Program-made: the position numbers and the translations under genes | Notes under the pieces: model-generated | What the model saw: the letters and a program-made list of their open reading frames with translations, nothing else | Told to the model about the DNA's origin: nothing | Databases searched by the model: none | Source of the DNA: Chimaeribacter arupi | Lineage (GTDB): Bacteria; Pseudomonadota; Gammaproteobacteria; Enterobacterales; Enterobacteriaceae | NCBI RefSeq assembly: GCF_002858805.1 | Contig: NZ_PJZI01000010.1 | Coordinates: 62,001-126,000 of the forward strand | Direction: 5' to 3' | DNA length: 64,000 nucleotides | Part shown: positions 18,036 to 27,082 of the stretch, one piece after another | Numbering within the stretch: the stretch's first letter is position 1 | Layout of the letters: the number at the start of each line of letters is the position of its first letter

Positions 18036-19280
18036 GTGAAGATTTACCTGGTGGGCGGTGCCGTCCGCGATGCGCTGTTGCATCTTCCGGTCACCGAGCA
18101 GGACTGGGTGGTGGTCGGTGCCACGCCCGAACAGTTGCTGGAACAGGGCTACCAGCAGGTCGGCCGTGATTTCCCGGTTTTCCTGCACCCGGTCAGCCGT
18201 GAAGAGTATGCGCTGGCCCGCACTGAGCGGAAATCCGGCAACGGGTATACCGGCTTCGAATGCCATGCCGCGCCGGATGTCAGCCTGGAGCAGGATTTGC
18301 TGCGCCGCGACCTCACCATTAACGCCATTGCCCGTGATGCGCACGGCGCACTGATCGACCCGTACCACGGCGTGCGTGACCTGAACGACCGGGTGCTGCG
18401 CCACGTCTCTGCGGCCTTCAGCGAAGACCCGTTGCGGGTGCTGCGGGTGGCGCGCTTTGCTGCCCGCTTCGCCCACCTCGGTTTTACCGTCGCGCCGGAA
18501 ACCCAGGCGCTGATGCAGCAGATGGCTGACGGCGGCGAACTGGCGCACCTCACGCCGGAGCGGGTGTGGAAAGAGACGGAAAAAGCGCTGCTGACGCGCG
18601 ATCCGCAGGTCTATTTTCAGGTGCTGCGTGACTGCGGCGCGCTGAAGGTGCTGTTCCCGGAAGTGGACCGGCTGTTTGGCGTCCCGGCCCCGGCGAAATG
18701 GCACCCGGAGATCGATACCGGCATCCACACCCTGATGACGCTGAAAATCGCGGCTGAACTCAGCCCGGCGGTGGATGTGCGCTTCTCGGCGCTGTGCCAC
18801 GACCTCGGCAAAGGGCTGACGCCGCCGGAGCACTGGCCGCACCACCCCGGCCACGGCCCGGCCGGGGTAAAACTGGTGGACGAACTCTGCCGCCGCCTGC
18901 GGGTGCCGAACCCGGTGCGCGACCTGGCGCTGCTGGTGGCAGAGCACCATGACCTGATCCACACCATCAACCGGCTGCGGCCGGAGACGCTGCTCAAGCT
19001 GTTTGACAGTATCGATGTGTGGCGCAAACCCCAGCGGCTGGAGCAGATGATCATGACCAGCGAGGCCGACGCCCGCGGCCGCACCGGGCTTGAGAATAAC
19101 CCGTACCCGCAGGGCGACTACCTGCGCGCCGCGTACCATGCCGCCAACAGTGTCTCGATCAAAGAGGTGCTGGACGCCGGTTTACAGGGTACCGCGATCC
19201 GCGATGAACTGCGCCGCCGCCGCATCACTGTGCTCACCGACTGGAAACAGCAGCAACAACTGTTGCCGGTTGAGGGGTAA
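18036..19280 (+). CDS. cca: Multifunctional CCA tRNA nucleotidyltransferase
   Basis: A 414-residue enzyme that adds or repairs the 3' CCA of tRNAs and, in gammaproteobacteria, also has phosphohydrolase activity. The N-terminal class II nucleotidyltransferase head is clear ([29 protein letters not shown]). The HD phosphohydrolase domain follows ([20 protein letters not shown]). The start is the GTG at 18036 with AGGAG six bases upstream; this gives the E. coli-like VKIYLVGG N-terminus, and the frame upstream is not conserved. Confidence 0.96.
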   Translation: MKIYLVGGAVRDALLHLPVTEQDWVVVGATPEQLLEQGYQQVGRDFPVFLHPVSREEYALARTERKSGNGYTGFECHAAPDVSLEQDLLRRDLTINAIARDAHGALIDPYHGVRDLNDRVLRHVSAAFSEDPLRVLRVARFAARFAHLGFTVAPETQALMQQMADGGELAHLTPERVWKETEKALLTRDPQVYFQVLRDCGALKVLFPEVDRLFGVPAPAKWHPEIDTGIHTLMTLKIAAELSPAVDVRFSALCHDLGKGLTPPEHWPHHPGHGPAGVKLVDELCRRLRVPNPVRDLALLVAEHHDLIHTINRLRPETLLKLFDSIDVWRKPQRLEQMIMTSEADARGRTGLENNPYPQGDYLRAAYHAANSVSIKEVLDAGLQGTAIRDELRRRRITVLTDWKQQQQLLPVEG

Positions 19281-19311
19281 GCAGCGCAGCCCGGCCACAG
19301 GTACCTCCCAT

Positions 19312-19340
19312 AAAAAAAGCCCCGTAATGCGGGGCTTTTT
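19312..19340. terminator. Bidirectional terminator between cca and bacA
   Basis: Stem GCCCCG / CGGGGC flanked by A7 and T5, between convergent genes. Confidence 0.9.
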
Positions 19341-19358
19341 GTCAGCGGGACGGGGTTA

Positions 19359-20177
19359 TCAGAAGAACACCGCGTAGAGCACACCGGCCACGATAAAGCG
19401 GTAGATGGCAAACGGCACAAACGAGAAGCGCTTGATAACCGCCAGGAAGGTTTTGATCGCCACCAGGGCCACCAGGAAGGCGGTGATAAAGCCCACCGCG
19501 AACATCGGCAGGTCAGCCATGCTGAGGAAGCCTATGCTCTTGTAGAGATCCAGGGCGCTCGCCCCCATCATCATCGGCACTGCCAGGAGGAATGAGAATT
19601 CCGACGCCGCATAACGGCTGACGCCCATCAGCATCCCGCCGGAGATGGTCGCGCCGGAGCGGGAGAAGCCCGGCCACAGTGCGAGGCACTGGAAGCAGCC
19701 AATCATGAACGCCTGCAGGTAGGTGATATCATCCAGCCCCGGTGAACGCGGCTGTTTTGGCTTCAGCCACTCGGCGGCCAGCAGCAGGAAACCGCCCACC
19801 ACCAGCGCATACATCACGTTTTTTACTTCGAACAGCGCTTTGATCTGCTCATGCAGCGCCAGGCCAATCACCACCGCCGGAATCATCCCCAGCAGAATAT
19901 GCCCCAACGTCAGCCGCCCTTTGGAGACGCCCTCATGCGGCACCTGACCGAAATGGATGCCGATCAGGCCAAACAACCGGCGCCAGAACATCACCACGAC
20001 CGCCAGAATCGACCCGAGCTGGATAATCACTTCAAAGAATTTTGCTTTGTCATCGGTAAAGCCGAGCCAACTGGCGACGATGATCATATGCCCGGTAGAG
20101 GATACCGGCAGGAATTCAGTCAGGCCTTCAACCACGCCAAGAATAAACGCAACCACTAACGAATGGACATCCGTCAT
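19359..20177 (-). CDS. uppP: Undecaprenyl-diphosphatase UppP/BacA
   Basis: A 272-residue inner-membrane protein that dephosphorylates undecaprenyl pyrophosphate to recycle the peptidoglycan lipid carrier; high levels give bacitracin resistance. Signature regions are intact: [20 protein letters not shown] near the N-terminus and [16 protein letters not shown] in the middle, each with catalytic Glu/Ser/Arg. The start at 20177 ([10 protein letters not shown]) has AAGGAAG before it and the usual family length. Confidence 0.97.
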   Translation of the reverse strand: MTDVHSLVVAFILGVVEGLTEFLPVSSTGHMIIVASWLGFTDDKAKFFEVIIQLGSILAVVVMFWRRLFGLIGIHFGQVPHEGVSKGRLTLGHILLGMIPAVVIGLALHEQIKALFEVKNVMYALVVGGFLLLAAEWLKPKQPRSPGLDDITYLQAFMIGCFQCLALWPGFSRSGATISGGMLMGVSRYAASEFSFLLAVPMMMGASALDLYKSIGFLSMADLPMFAVGFITAFLVALVAIKTFLAVIKRFSFVPFAIYRFIVAGVLYAVFF

Positions 20178-20307
20178 GAAATCTTCCTTACCCCTAAAAT
20201 TAACGTCATAAAAAAGCGGCATAAATAGATGCCGCTAAATTTCTTCACGTTATGACCAGCTTACCGGCCGATGGTTTCATTTCAGTGACATTTTACTGAC
20301 CGTAACG

Positions 20308-20664
20308 TCAGGGCCGCCGGCCACGCTCAATGATCACTCCAACCCGTGCAGCCTGTGCCACTGCGCCGGGCTTACTGACCTTAATACGTACCCACGGCGA
20401 TTTGAAGCGTGTGAGCAACAATTCAGATACTTCCTCTGCCACCCGCTCCACCAGCGCAAAACGCCCGCCCTCCACATGCTGAAGGATCGCCTGGCTGACA
20501 TCGGCATAACTCAGGCAGTCATTGACGTCATCACTGGCGGCCGCCGCGCGGTTGTCCCAGGCCATTTCCACATCAAACACCAGCTTTTGTTGGATGGTCT
20601 GTTCCCAGTCGTAAACGCCGATGGTGGTGATTACGGTGAGCTGTTCTATAAATACGATGTCCAT
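20308..20664 (-). CDS. folB: Dihydroneopterin aldolase FolB
   Basis: A 118-residue bifunctional dihydroneopterin aldolase/epimerase of folate synthesis. The sequence [21 protein letters not shown] and the catalytic Glu/Lys segments ([18 protein letters not shown]) are nearly those of E. coli. Two adjacent ATGs exist (20667, 20664); the second gives the E. coli N-terminus. The gene is divergent from plsY, as in E. coli. Confidence 0.96.
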   Translation of the reverse strand: MDIVFIEQLTVITTIGVYDWEQTIQQKLVFDVEMAWDNRAAAASDDVNDCLSYADVSQAILQHVEGGRFALVERVAEEVSELLLTRFKSPWVRIKVSKPGAVAQAARVGVIIERGRRP

Positions 20665-20771
20665 CATGTCATTCTCTGTTTTTGGCCCGGCCGGATACCA
20701 CTTCCAGCGGAATATGCGTATTATCCATAGATGCTGCGATTAAAACGACCCCTAATGAACGGAACCACGTT

Positions 20772-21413
20772 ATGAGTGCTACCGCGCTTGGGATGATTAT
20801 CCTCGCGTACCTATGTGGCTCAATTTCCAGTGCTATTCTGGTGTGCCGCCTTGCCCGCCTGCCCGACCCGCGCCTGAGCGGCTCCGGCAATCCGGGTGCC
20901 ACCAACGTCCTGCGCATCGGCGGGCGCGCAGCCGCGGCTGCGGTGCTGATTTTCGATGTGCTGAAGGGAATGCTGCCGGTCTGGCTGGCCTACAAATCCA
21001 ACGTGCCGCCCTTCTACCTTGGCCTGACGGCGATTGCCGCCTGCCTCGGCCACATCTGGCCGGTGTTCTTCCACTTCCGCGGCGGCAAAGGCGTGGCGAC
21101 TGCCTTTGGGGCGATTGCGCCGATCGGCTGGGACCTCACCGGTTTGATGACCGGCACCTGGCTGCTGACGGTGCTGCTGAGCGGCTACTCCTCACTGGGC
21201 GCGATTGTCAGCGCACTGATTGCCCCGTTTTACGTTTGGTGGTTCAAGCCGCAATTCACCTTCCCGGTGGCGATGCTCTCCTGCCTGATCCTGATGCGCC
21301 ACCATGACAATATCCAGCGTTTGTGGCGCGGCCAGGAAACCAAAATCTGGCACAAGCTGCGCAAACGGCGCGAAGAAGCGCGCAAAGCGGCGGCCGGCCG
21401 CAAACCCTCCTGA
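20772..21413 (+). CDS. plsY: Glycerol-3-phosphate acyltransferase PlsY
   Basis: A 213-residue polytopic inner-membrane acyltransferase that makes lysophosphatidic acid from acyl phosphate and glycerol 3-phosphate. Visible motifs are [23 protein letters not shown] (conserved Ser/Arg) and [12 protein letters not shown]. The start at 20772 ([10 protein letters not shown]) matches homologues. A basic Arg/Lys-rich C-terminal tail ends the protein. In E. coli the next gene block is tsaD; here about 8.8 kb of catabolic genes are inserted between them. Confidence 0.95.
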   Translation: MSATALGMIILAYLCGSISSAILVCRLARLPDPRLSGSGNPGATNVLRIGGRAAAAAVLIFDVLKGMLPVWLAYKSNVPPFYLGLTAIAACLGHIWPVFFHFRGGKGVATAFGAIAPIGWDLTGLMTGTWLLTVLLSGYSSLGAIVSALIAPFYVWWFKPQFTFPVAMLSCLILMRHHDNIQRLWRGQETKIWHKLRKRREEARKAAAGRKPS

Positions 21414-21761
21414 CCCCGGTGCGCCCACGCGGCGCACGGCAGCCTGCTTTCCCTGATACCCCCCTTTCCGGGCTGCGGCCTGCCCGCTGCGGCGCTTTAC
21501 GTTCCCCATTTTCCGACACCGCTCAACAAATAAATAAAACTCATACCTCAATAACTATTTTACGGCAGACAAACCTGCCGTACCTGCCTAAGTTGATCGC
21601 TGTACCTTTTGATGTTTCAAAAATAATACGTTGATTAATCAATAAAAATTATAAGCACGGCCCCGCACCCTGATGCGGCGGCCAGTTTGTTTCGCCGGTG
21701 GCAGCCGGTAAAAACTTTAACCCGATCACGTTATTGATAAAAAAAACAGAGAGCGTACCCG
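21414..21761. other. Intergenic region before the 4-oxalomesaconate cluster
   Basis: About 350 bp. The first 100 bp is GC-rich and carries no gene I can support. The rest is AT-rich and holds the 19-bp motif at 21530-21548 shared with the galB promoter. This is the probable promoter and regulatory region of the transporter gene. Confidence 0.5.
21530..21548 (+). promoter_or_regulatory. Candidate GalR operator, copy upstream of galT
   Basis: ATAAATAAAACTCATACCT matches 24446-24464 (upstream of galB) at 18 of 19 positions. It lies in the AT-rich leader about 215 bp before the transporter ATG. Such similarity between two leaders of one cluster suggests a shared regulator site. Confidence 0.5.
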
Positions 21762-23141
21762 ATGAGCGATCACCCGATTGTTGACGTAAAAGGCTGGATA
21801 GATGCCCGCCCCATTTCCGGCTACCAGTGGCTGGTGCTGGGGCTCTGTTTCATCATCATCATGTTCGACGGCTACGATGCGGCGGTGATGGGCTTTGTGG
21901 CCCCGGCGCTGATTGAGCAGTGGGGCATTTCACGGGCAGAAATGGGGCCAATCCTCGGTGCGGCGATGTTTGGCGTGGCGATTGGCGCGCTGATTGCCGG
22001 GCCGTGGTCAGACCGTGTGGGGCGTAAACGGGTGCTGCTGTTCTCTGTATTCGGTTTTGCCCTGTTCAGCCTGTTGTGCGCTTTTGCCCGCACGCCGCTG
22101 GAGATGGCCGTGCTGCGTTTTCTGGCCGGGCTGGGGCTGGGCGCGGTGATGCCCAACTGCGTCACGCTGGTGTCGGAGTATATGCCGGCGCGCCGCCGTG
22201 GCCTGACCATCGCCCTGATGTACAGCGGTTTTAACATCGGTTCCGGCGCTGGCGGGTTTATTGCCGCCGGGCTGCTGCCTGATTTTGGCTGGAAAGCGGT
22301 GCTGGCCCTCGGCGGGCTGGTGCCGCTGCTGATGCTGCCGGTGTTGATGATGGTGCTGCCGGAGTCCGCCATGTACATGGTGGTGCGCCGCGTCAGCCGC
22401 GAGAAAATCGCGGCGGTGTTGCGGCGTGCCGGCGGCCATTTTGCGCCCAATACCACTTTTGTGCTGAATACGCCGGTGATCCGCAAGCGCGCCGCGGTGC
22501 TGCAACTCTTCAGCAAAGGCTACGCAGGCGGCACCCTGGTGCTGTGGATCACCTACTTTATGGGGCTGTTCGTGATTTACCTGCTGAACGGCTGGTTGCC
22601 GACCATTATGCGTACCAGCGGCTTCTCGCTGGAGCGCGCCGCGATGATTGCCGGGCTGTTCCAGCTCGGCGGCCCGCTCGGTGGCCTGCTGGTGGGGTAT
22701 CTGATGGACCGCTTCGCCGCGAAATATGTGATTGGCCTGTTCTATTTGCTGGGGATGGCCTGCCTGCTGGCGCAAGGGCTCGGGGCCTTCGGCCCGGCGG
22801 TGCTGGCCGTGCTGGTATTCTTCAGCGGCTTTTGCATTAACGGCGCCCAGAATGGGTTACAGGGCTTCTCCCCGGCGTTTTACCCGACCGAAATGCGTGC
22901 CACCGGCGTGAGCTGGATGCACGGCATCGGCCGCACCGGGGCGATCCTCAGTTCCTCTATCGGCGGGGTGCTGCTGGTGACCTTCCCCGGTACCACCAGC
23001 ATCTTTATTATCCTGGCGATCCCTGCCCTGCTGGCGGCGCTCACCATCACCCGGCACCAGAAAGCGAATCCGCCGGAACAGGTCAAAGGCATCGATATCA
23101 ACGACTTGCCCGCCCTGTCACGCACCATGAACAACCGGTAG
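21762..23141 (+). CDS. galT: MFS aromatic-acid transporter (AAHS family), GalT-like
   Basis: A 459-residue inner-membrane major facilitator with 12 predicted helices. The helix-1 motif IIIMFDGYDAAVMGFVAP is the signature of the aromatic acid:H+ symporter family (PcaK, GalT, MhpT). The loop 2-3 motif GPWSDRVGRKRVLL is canonical MFS. The gene is adjacent to a LysR gene and galBCD-like genes, which points to gallate or a related hydroxybenzoate as substrate. It is convergent with the LysR gene (8-bp gap). The exact substrate is inferred. Confidence 0.78.
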   Translation: MSDHPIVDVKGWIDARPISGYQWLVLGLCFIIIMFDGYDAAVMGFVAPALIEQWGISRAEMGPILGAAMFGVAIGALIAGPWSDRVGRKRVLLFSVFGFALFSLLCAFARTPLEMAVLRFLAGLGLGAVMPNCVTLVSEYMPARRRGLTIALMYSGFNIGSGAGGFIAAGLLPDFGWKAVLALGGLVPLLMLPVLMMVLPESAMYMVVRRVSREKIAAVLRRAGGHFAPNTTFVLNTPVIRKRAAVLQLFSKGYAGGTLVLWITYFMGLFVIYLLNGWLPTIMRTSGFSLERAAMIAGLFQLGGPLGGLLVGYLMDRFAAKYVIGLFYLLGMACLLAQGLGAFGPAVLAVLVFFSGFCINGAQNGLQGFSPAFYPTEMRATGVSWMHGIGRTGAILSSSIGGVLLVTFPGTTSIFIILAIPALLAALTITRHQKANPPEQVKGIDINDLPALSRTMNNR

Positions 23142-23149
23142 CCGGGGCG

Positions 23150-24406
23150 TTATGGGGTCGCGGGTAAACCGGCCTGATCCTGCCCTTCGGCACACACCTC
23201 GCGCAGGCAGTCGATCATTGCCTGCGCGGCAGGTGAATGCAGGCAGCCCGCGCGGCAGGTCAACCCGATATCGCGGCCGGTGTCCGGCAGGGGCAGCGGC
23301 AGCACCACCAGCTCGCCGCTGGCCAGCTCATGCTCCAGCTGATGCGCTGACACCGCCGCCACCATCTCTGAATGCAGCAACAGCCCGCGCACCAACGCCA
23401 GATCACCGCTCTCCACCACCGGCTCCGGCGCCGGGATGCCCATCGCCCGGAAGCAGCCGTCCAGCAGGCGGCGTGCCGGTGTCGCCGCCCGCGGCAACAC
23501 CCAGCGCGCCCGGCGCAGATCCTCCGCGCTCAGTGATGGCGTCACCAGTGGGTGATCCCGCCGCGCCAGCAGCACCATCTCCTCACGAAACAGCGTCTCG
23601 CGCGTGATGTCAGCGGCATCGCTGCTGTTGCGCAGCGCCCCGAAAATAAAATCGATGTCCCCGGCGCGCATCTCAGCTGCCAGGGTGCCGAATGCGCTCT
23701 CATTGGTAATGACCCTGACCGCCGGGTAGCGCGCCGTCAGCCGGATAATCGCCTGCGGCAGCAGCCGCGTGCGCCCCAGCGGCAGCGCGCCGATGCGCAC
23801 CGTGCCCGCCAGCACCCCGCGCCGGGCGGCGATATCGGCCGGAATGTGGTTCAGCTCGTTCAGGGCACGGCGGATGTTCGGCTCCATCTCACGCCCGGCC
23901 AGTGACGGCATCATGCCGTGCGGGGTGCGCTCCAGCAGTGCGATGCCCGCGCCATTCTCCAGTACTTTCAGCGCGGCACTGACCGCCGGCTGGCTGAGGC
24001 CGAGTTGCGCGGCCACCGTCTGCATATGGCGGGTCTGGCACAGGGTGATGAAAATATGCAGCCGCCGCACGTTGAACAGCCAGAGCGGCTCTGCCTCGCT
24101 GCGCGCCGGGGCCGGCCGGCCGCGCAGCCGCGCCAGCAGCAGCGGCACCTGGTGCAGTTCTGCCAACGCCCGCCGCGCCCGCGGCAGCACGCATTTGCCG
24201 AAGTCTGTCAGCATCATGCCGCCTGCATGGCGCTCAAACAGCGGCACCGCCAGCCGTTGCTCCAAATCGCGGATGGCACGCGTTACCGCCGACTGGGTAC
24301 GGAATAACTCATCTGCCGCACGCGAGACGCTGCCCTGCTCCACCACCTGAATAAACGCCCTGATTTGCATCAGGTTTACCCCTTCATCATGGGCTGTCAG
24401 CTGCAT
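23150..24406 (-). CDS. galR: LysR-type regulator with two N-terminal HTH domains (GalR-like)
   Basis: A 418-residue regulator, about 100 longer than usual LysR proteins. It has two LysR-type winged HTH segments: residues about 12-70 (FIQVVEQGSVSRAADELF, then TQSAVTRAIRDLE) and about 112-170 (IFITLCQTRHMQTVAAQLGL, then SQPAVSAALKVLE). A single substrate-binding domain follows from about 190 (GTVRIGALPLGRTRLLPQAI). Tandem HTH forms are known in GbpR-type LysR regulators. The start at 24406 was chosen for GGGGA 7 bases upstream. It is divergent from galB with 125 bp between and is the likely activator of the cluster. Confidence 0.8.
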   Translation of the reverse strand: MQLTAHDEGVNLMQIRAFIQVVEQGSVSRAADELFRTQSAVTRAIRDLEQRLAVPLFERHAGGMMLTDFGKCVLPRARRALAELHQVPLLLARLRGRPAPARSEAEPLWLFNVRRLHIFITLCQTRHMQTVAAQLGLSQPAVSAALKVLENGAGIALLERTPHGMMPSLAGREMEPNIRRALNELNHIPADIAARRGVLAGTVRIGALPLGRTRLLPQAIIRLTARYPAVRVITNESAFGTLAAEMRAGDIDFIFGALRNSSDAADITRETLFREEMVLLARRDHPLVTPSLSAEDLRRARWVLPRAATPARRLLDGCFRAMGIPAPEPVVESGDLALVRGLLLHSEMVAAVSAHQLEHELASGELVVLPLPLPDTGRDIGLTCRAGCLHSPAAQAMIDCLREVCAEGQDQAGLPATP

Positions 24407-24445
24407 GATTTTCCCCACCCTGAAAACACGATCCTGATGGGCAAT

Positions 24446-24464
24446 ATAAATAAAACGCATACCT
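24446..24464 (+). promoter_or_regulatory. Candidate GalR operator, copy upstream of galB
   Basis: ATAAATAAAACGCATACCT differs by one base from the copy at 21530. It lies 67 bp before the galB ATG, in the galR/galB divergent region, a usual place for a LysR-family activation site. Confidence 0.5.
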
Positions 24465-24531
24465 GCTGCAATCGAATGAATTATCGCCATACCGGACGGC
24501 GTGCCAGCATGGAAAAAAACCGGAGGACATC

Positions 24532-25272
24532 ATGAACAATGCCACCCTGAAAAAAAGTGCGCTGGTTGTCAGTGCCCACTCTGCCGATTTCGTCTGGCGC
24601 GCCGGCGGCGCCATTGCCCTGCACCACGCGCAGGGTTACGACGTCCATGTGGTTTGTCTCTCATTTGGCGAACGCGGTGAGTCCGCCAAACTGTGGCGCA
24701 AAGGCAACATGACTGAAGAGAGCGTCAAAGCAGCCCGCCGGGAAGAGGCCAACGCGGCGGCGGAGATCCTCGGCGCAAGCATCGAGTTTTTTGATATGGG
24801 CGACTACCCCTTGCGGGCGGACAAAGACGCGCTGTTCCGCCTGGCGGATGTTTACCGCCGCGTACAGCCGCACTTCGTGCTGACCCATTCGCTGAAAGAC
24901 CCGTACAACTACGATCACCCGCTGGCGACCCACCTGGCACAGGAGGCACGCATCATCGCCCAGGCTGAGGGCTACCGCCCCGGCGAGCCGGTTGTCGGTG
25001 CGCCGCCGGTCTACTGCTTTGAGCCGCACCAGCCGGAACAGTGTGAGTGGAAACCGGATGTGCTGCTCGACATCACCTCCGTCTGGGATAAGAAATACCA
25101 GGCGATCCAATGCATGGCCGGGCAGGAGCACCTGTGGGAATACTACACCCGCGTGGCGCAACAGCGCGGCGTGCAGGCCAAACGTAACGTCGGCATCACC
25201 AGCAGCCGCGACATCATTTACGGGGAAGGCTATCAGAGCATTTTCCCACGCGTCACGGAGGATCTGGCATGA
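24532..25272 (+). CDS. galB: 4-oxalomesaconate hydratase, PIG-L type (GalB-like)
   Basis: A 246-residue protein of the PIG-L/LmbE metal-dependent fold. The usual AHPDD motif reads AHSADF, as expected for the GalB branch, which hydrates 4-oxalomesaconate to 4-carboxy-4-hydroxy-2-oxoadipate rather than deacetylating sugars. The second metal region (TDSL-like [16 protein letters not shown]) keeps its histidines. GGAGG precedes the ATG. The stop overlaps galC by 4 bp, and galD and a dehydrogenase follow, so the operon converts 4-oxalomesaconate to central metabolites. Confidence 0.8.
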   Translation: MNNATLKKSALVVSAHSADFVWRAGGAIALHHAQGYDVHVVCLSFGERGESAKLWRKGNMTEESVKAARREEANAAAEILGASIEFFDMGDYPLRADKDALFRLADVYRRVQPHFVLTHSLKDPYNYDHPLATHLAQEARIIAQAEGYRPGEPVVGAPPVYCFEPHQPEQCEWKPDVLLDITSVWDKKYQAIQCMAGQEHLWEYYTRVAQQRGVQAKRNVGITSSRDIIYGEGYQSIFPRVTEDLA

Positions 25273-25982
25273 GTCATCTCGGCAAACGCGGCGTCGTGGT
25301 GCGCAACATTCCCCGCGCAGACCACGCGGTGATCGACACCCTGGCCGCTTACGGTGTGGCAACGGTGCATGAAGCGCAGGGGCGCAAAGGGCTGCTGGAC
25401 CCGGCGATCCGCCCGATCCAGCAGGATCACGGCATTGCCGGCAGCGCCGTGACGGTGCTGGTCGCCCCCGGTGACAACTGGATGTTCCACGTCGCGGTTG
25501 AGCAGTGCCGGCCGGGTGATGTGCTGGTGGTCGCCCCCACCTCCCCTTGCAGCGATGGCTATTTCGGCGATTTGCTGGCGACCTCATTGCAGGCACGCGG
25601 CGTGCGCGGGCTGATTGCGGATGTCGGTGTGCGTGACACCCGCACCCTGCGTGAGATGGGGTTCGCCGTCTGGTCACGGGCGGTGTATGCGCAGGGCACG
25701 GTCAAAGAGACGCTGGGTTCCGTCAACGTGCCGGTGGTGTGCGCCGGGCAGTTGATCGTCCCCGGTGATGTGATGGTGGCGGATGATGACGGTGTGGTGG
25801 TGGTACGCCATGCCGAGGCGGCCGGGGTGGCCGCCGCCAGCCGCAAACGTGCGGAGCTTGAGGAGAGCAAACGCGCGCGTATGGCGCAGGGCGAACTGGG
25901 GCTGGACATCTACCAGATGCGCCCGCGCCTGGCGGAAAAAGGGCTGCGCTATGTCGACAGCCTGCATGAGCTGGGGGAGTAA
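25269..25982 (+). CDS. galC: 4-carboxy-4-hydroxy-2-oxoadipate aldolase (GalC/LigK-like)
   Basis: A 237-residue RraA-like class II aldolase that splits 4-carboxy-4-hydroxy-2-oxoadipate to pyruvate and oxaloacetate. Family features are the segment [21 protein letters not shown], holding the conserved Arg and Asp of the active site, and [14 protein letters not shown] near the end. It overlaps galB by 4 bp and galD follows after 5 bp. The regulator RraA itself is about 160 residues, so the length fits the aldolase branch. Confidence 0.82.
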   Translation: MSHLGKRGVVVRNIPRADHAVIDTLAAYGVATVHEAQGRKGLLDPAIRPIQQDHGIAGSAVTVLVAPGDNWMFHVAVEQCRPGDVLVVAPTSPCSDGYFGDLLATSLQARGVRGLIADVGVRDTRTLREMGFAVWSRAVYAQGTVKETLGSVNVPVVCAGQLIVPGDVMVADDDGVVVVRHAEAAGVAAASRKRAELEESKRARMAQGELGLDIYQMRPRLAEKGLRYVDSLHELGE

Positions 25983-25987
25983 GTAAA

Positions 25988-27082
25988 ATGCGCCAGCGCC
26001 GGATCCCTTGTTTGCTGATGCGTGGCGGCACCTCGAAAGCGGCCTGTTTTCTGGCCGCCGATCTGCCTGCCGATCCTGTATTGCGTGACCGCGTGCTGCT
26101 GGCGGTGATGGGATCGCCCGATCCGCGCCAGATCGACGGCCTCGGCGGGGCCGATCCGCTGACCAGCAAAGTCGCGATAGTGGCGCGTTCCAAACGCCCG
26201 GATGCGGATGTGGATTACCTGTTCGCACAGGTGAATGTCGACAAGGCGGTGGTGGATTACGGCCAGAACTGCGGCAACATCCTCGCCGCCGTCGGCCCGT
26301 TTGCCATTGAGCGCGGGCTGGTGCCCGCCCGGCCCGGTGTCACGGAAGTCCGTATTTTCATGGAGAACACCGGGCAGGTTGCCGTCGCCCAGGTGGCAAC
26401 GCCGGACAGCGCCGTGAACTATGACGGCGGGCTGCACATTGACGGCGTGCCCGGCACGGCCGCCGAGGTGGTGCTGACCTTCGCCGACATCGCCGGTTCC
26501 AGTTGCGGCGCGCTGCTGCCCACCGGCGCGGCGCGCGATCGCGTTGACGGCATTGACGTCACCTGCATTGATAACGGTATGCCGGTGGTGCTGGTGCGTG
26601 CGGCGGATCTGGATCGCAGCGGTTACGAGAGCCGCGAACAACTGGATGCCGACAGCGAACTGAAACAGCGGCTGGAGTCGATTCGCCTGCAAATGGGGCC
26701 GAAGATGAACCTCGGTGACGTCAGTGATCGCAGCGTGCCGAAAATGACGCTGCTGGCTGCGCCGCGCCATGGCGGGACAATTTCCAGCCGCACGTTTATC
26801 CCGCACCGTTGCCACGCCTCAATCGGGGTGCTGGGCGCGGTGAGTGTCGCCAGCGCCTGCCTGATCCCCGGCAGCGTGGCGGAAGGGCTGGCAGCGCTTA
26901 CCCCAGGGCAAAACCCGCAGCGCCTGAGCGTGGAGCATCCGGGCGGCGAATTCAGCGTGCTGTTGCGGCTGGCTGCGCAGCAACAGCTGGCCGGGTGCGG
27001 CCTGTTGCGCACGGCCCGGCTGATTTTTGACGGCAATGTGTTGATCCCGGCCGCCGTATGGCCGTTTGAAGGAGCACGATGA
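25988..27082 (+). CDS. galD: 4-oxalomesaconate tautomerase, PrpF-like (GalD-like)
   Basis: A 364-residue protein of the PrpF family (diaminopimelate-epimerase fold). The start reads IPCLLMRGGTSKAACFLA, and NCGNILAAVGPFAIE follows near residue 95, the two PrpF signatures with active-site Ser/Cys-type residues. GalD converts the keto and enol forms of 4-oxalomesaconate before hydration. PrpF itself is an aconitate isomerase of the methylcitrate cycle, but here the neighbours are GalB- and GalC-like. It overlaps the next gene by 4 bp. Confidence 0.8.
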   Translation: MRQRRIPCLLMRGGTSKAACFLAADLPADPVLRDRVLLAVMGSPDPRQIDGLGGADPLTSKVAIVARSKRPDADVDYLFAQVNVDKAVVDYGQNCGNILAAVGPFAIERGLVPARPGVTEVRIFMENTGQVAVAQVATPDSAVNYDGGLHIDGVPGTAAEVVLTFADIAGSSCGALLPTGAARDRVDGIDVTCIDNGMPVVLVRAADLDRSGYESREQLDADSELKQRLESIRLQMGPKMNLGDVSDRSVPKMTLLAAPRHGGTISSRTFIPHRCHASIGVLGAVSVASACLIPGSVAEGLAALTPGQNPQRLSVEHPGGEFSVLLRLAAQQQLAGCGLLRTARLIFDGNVLIPAAVWPFEGAR

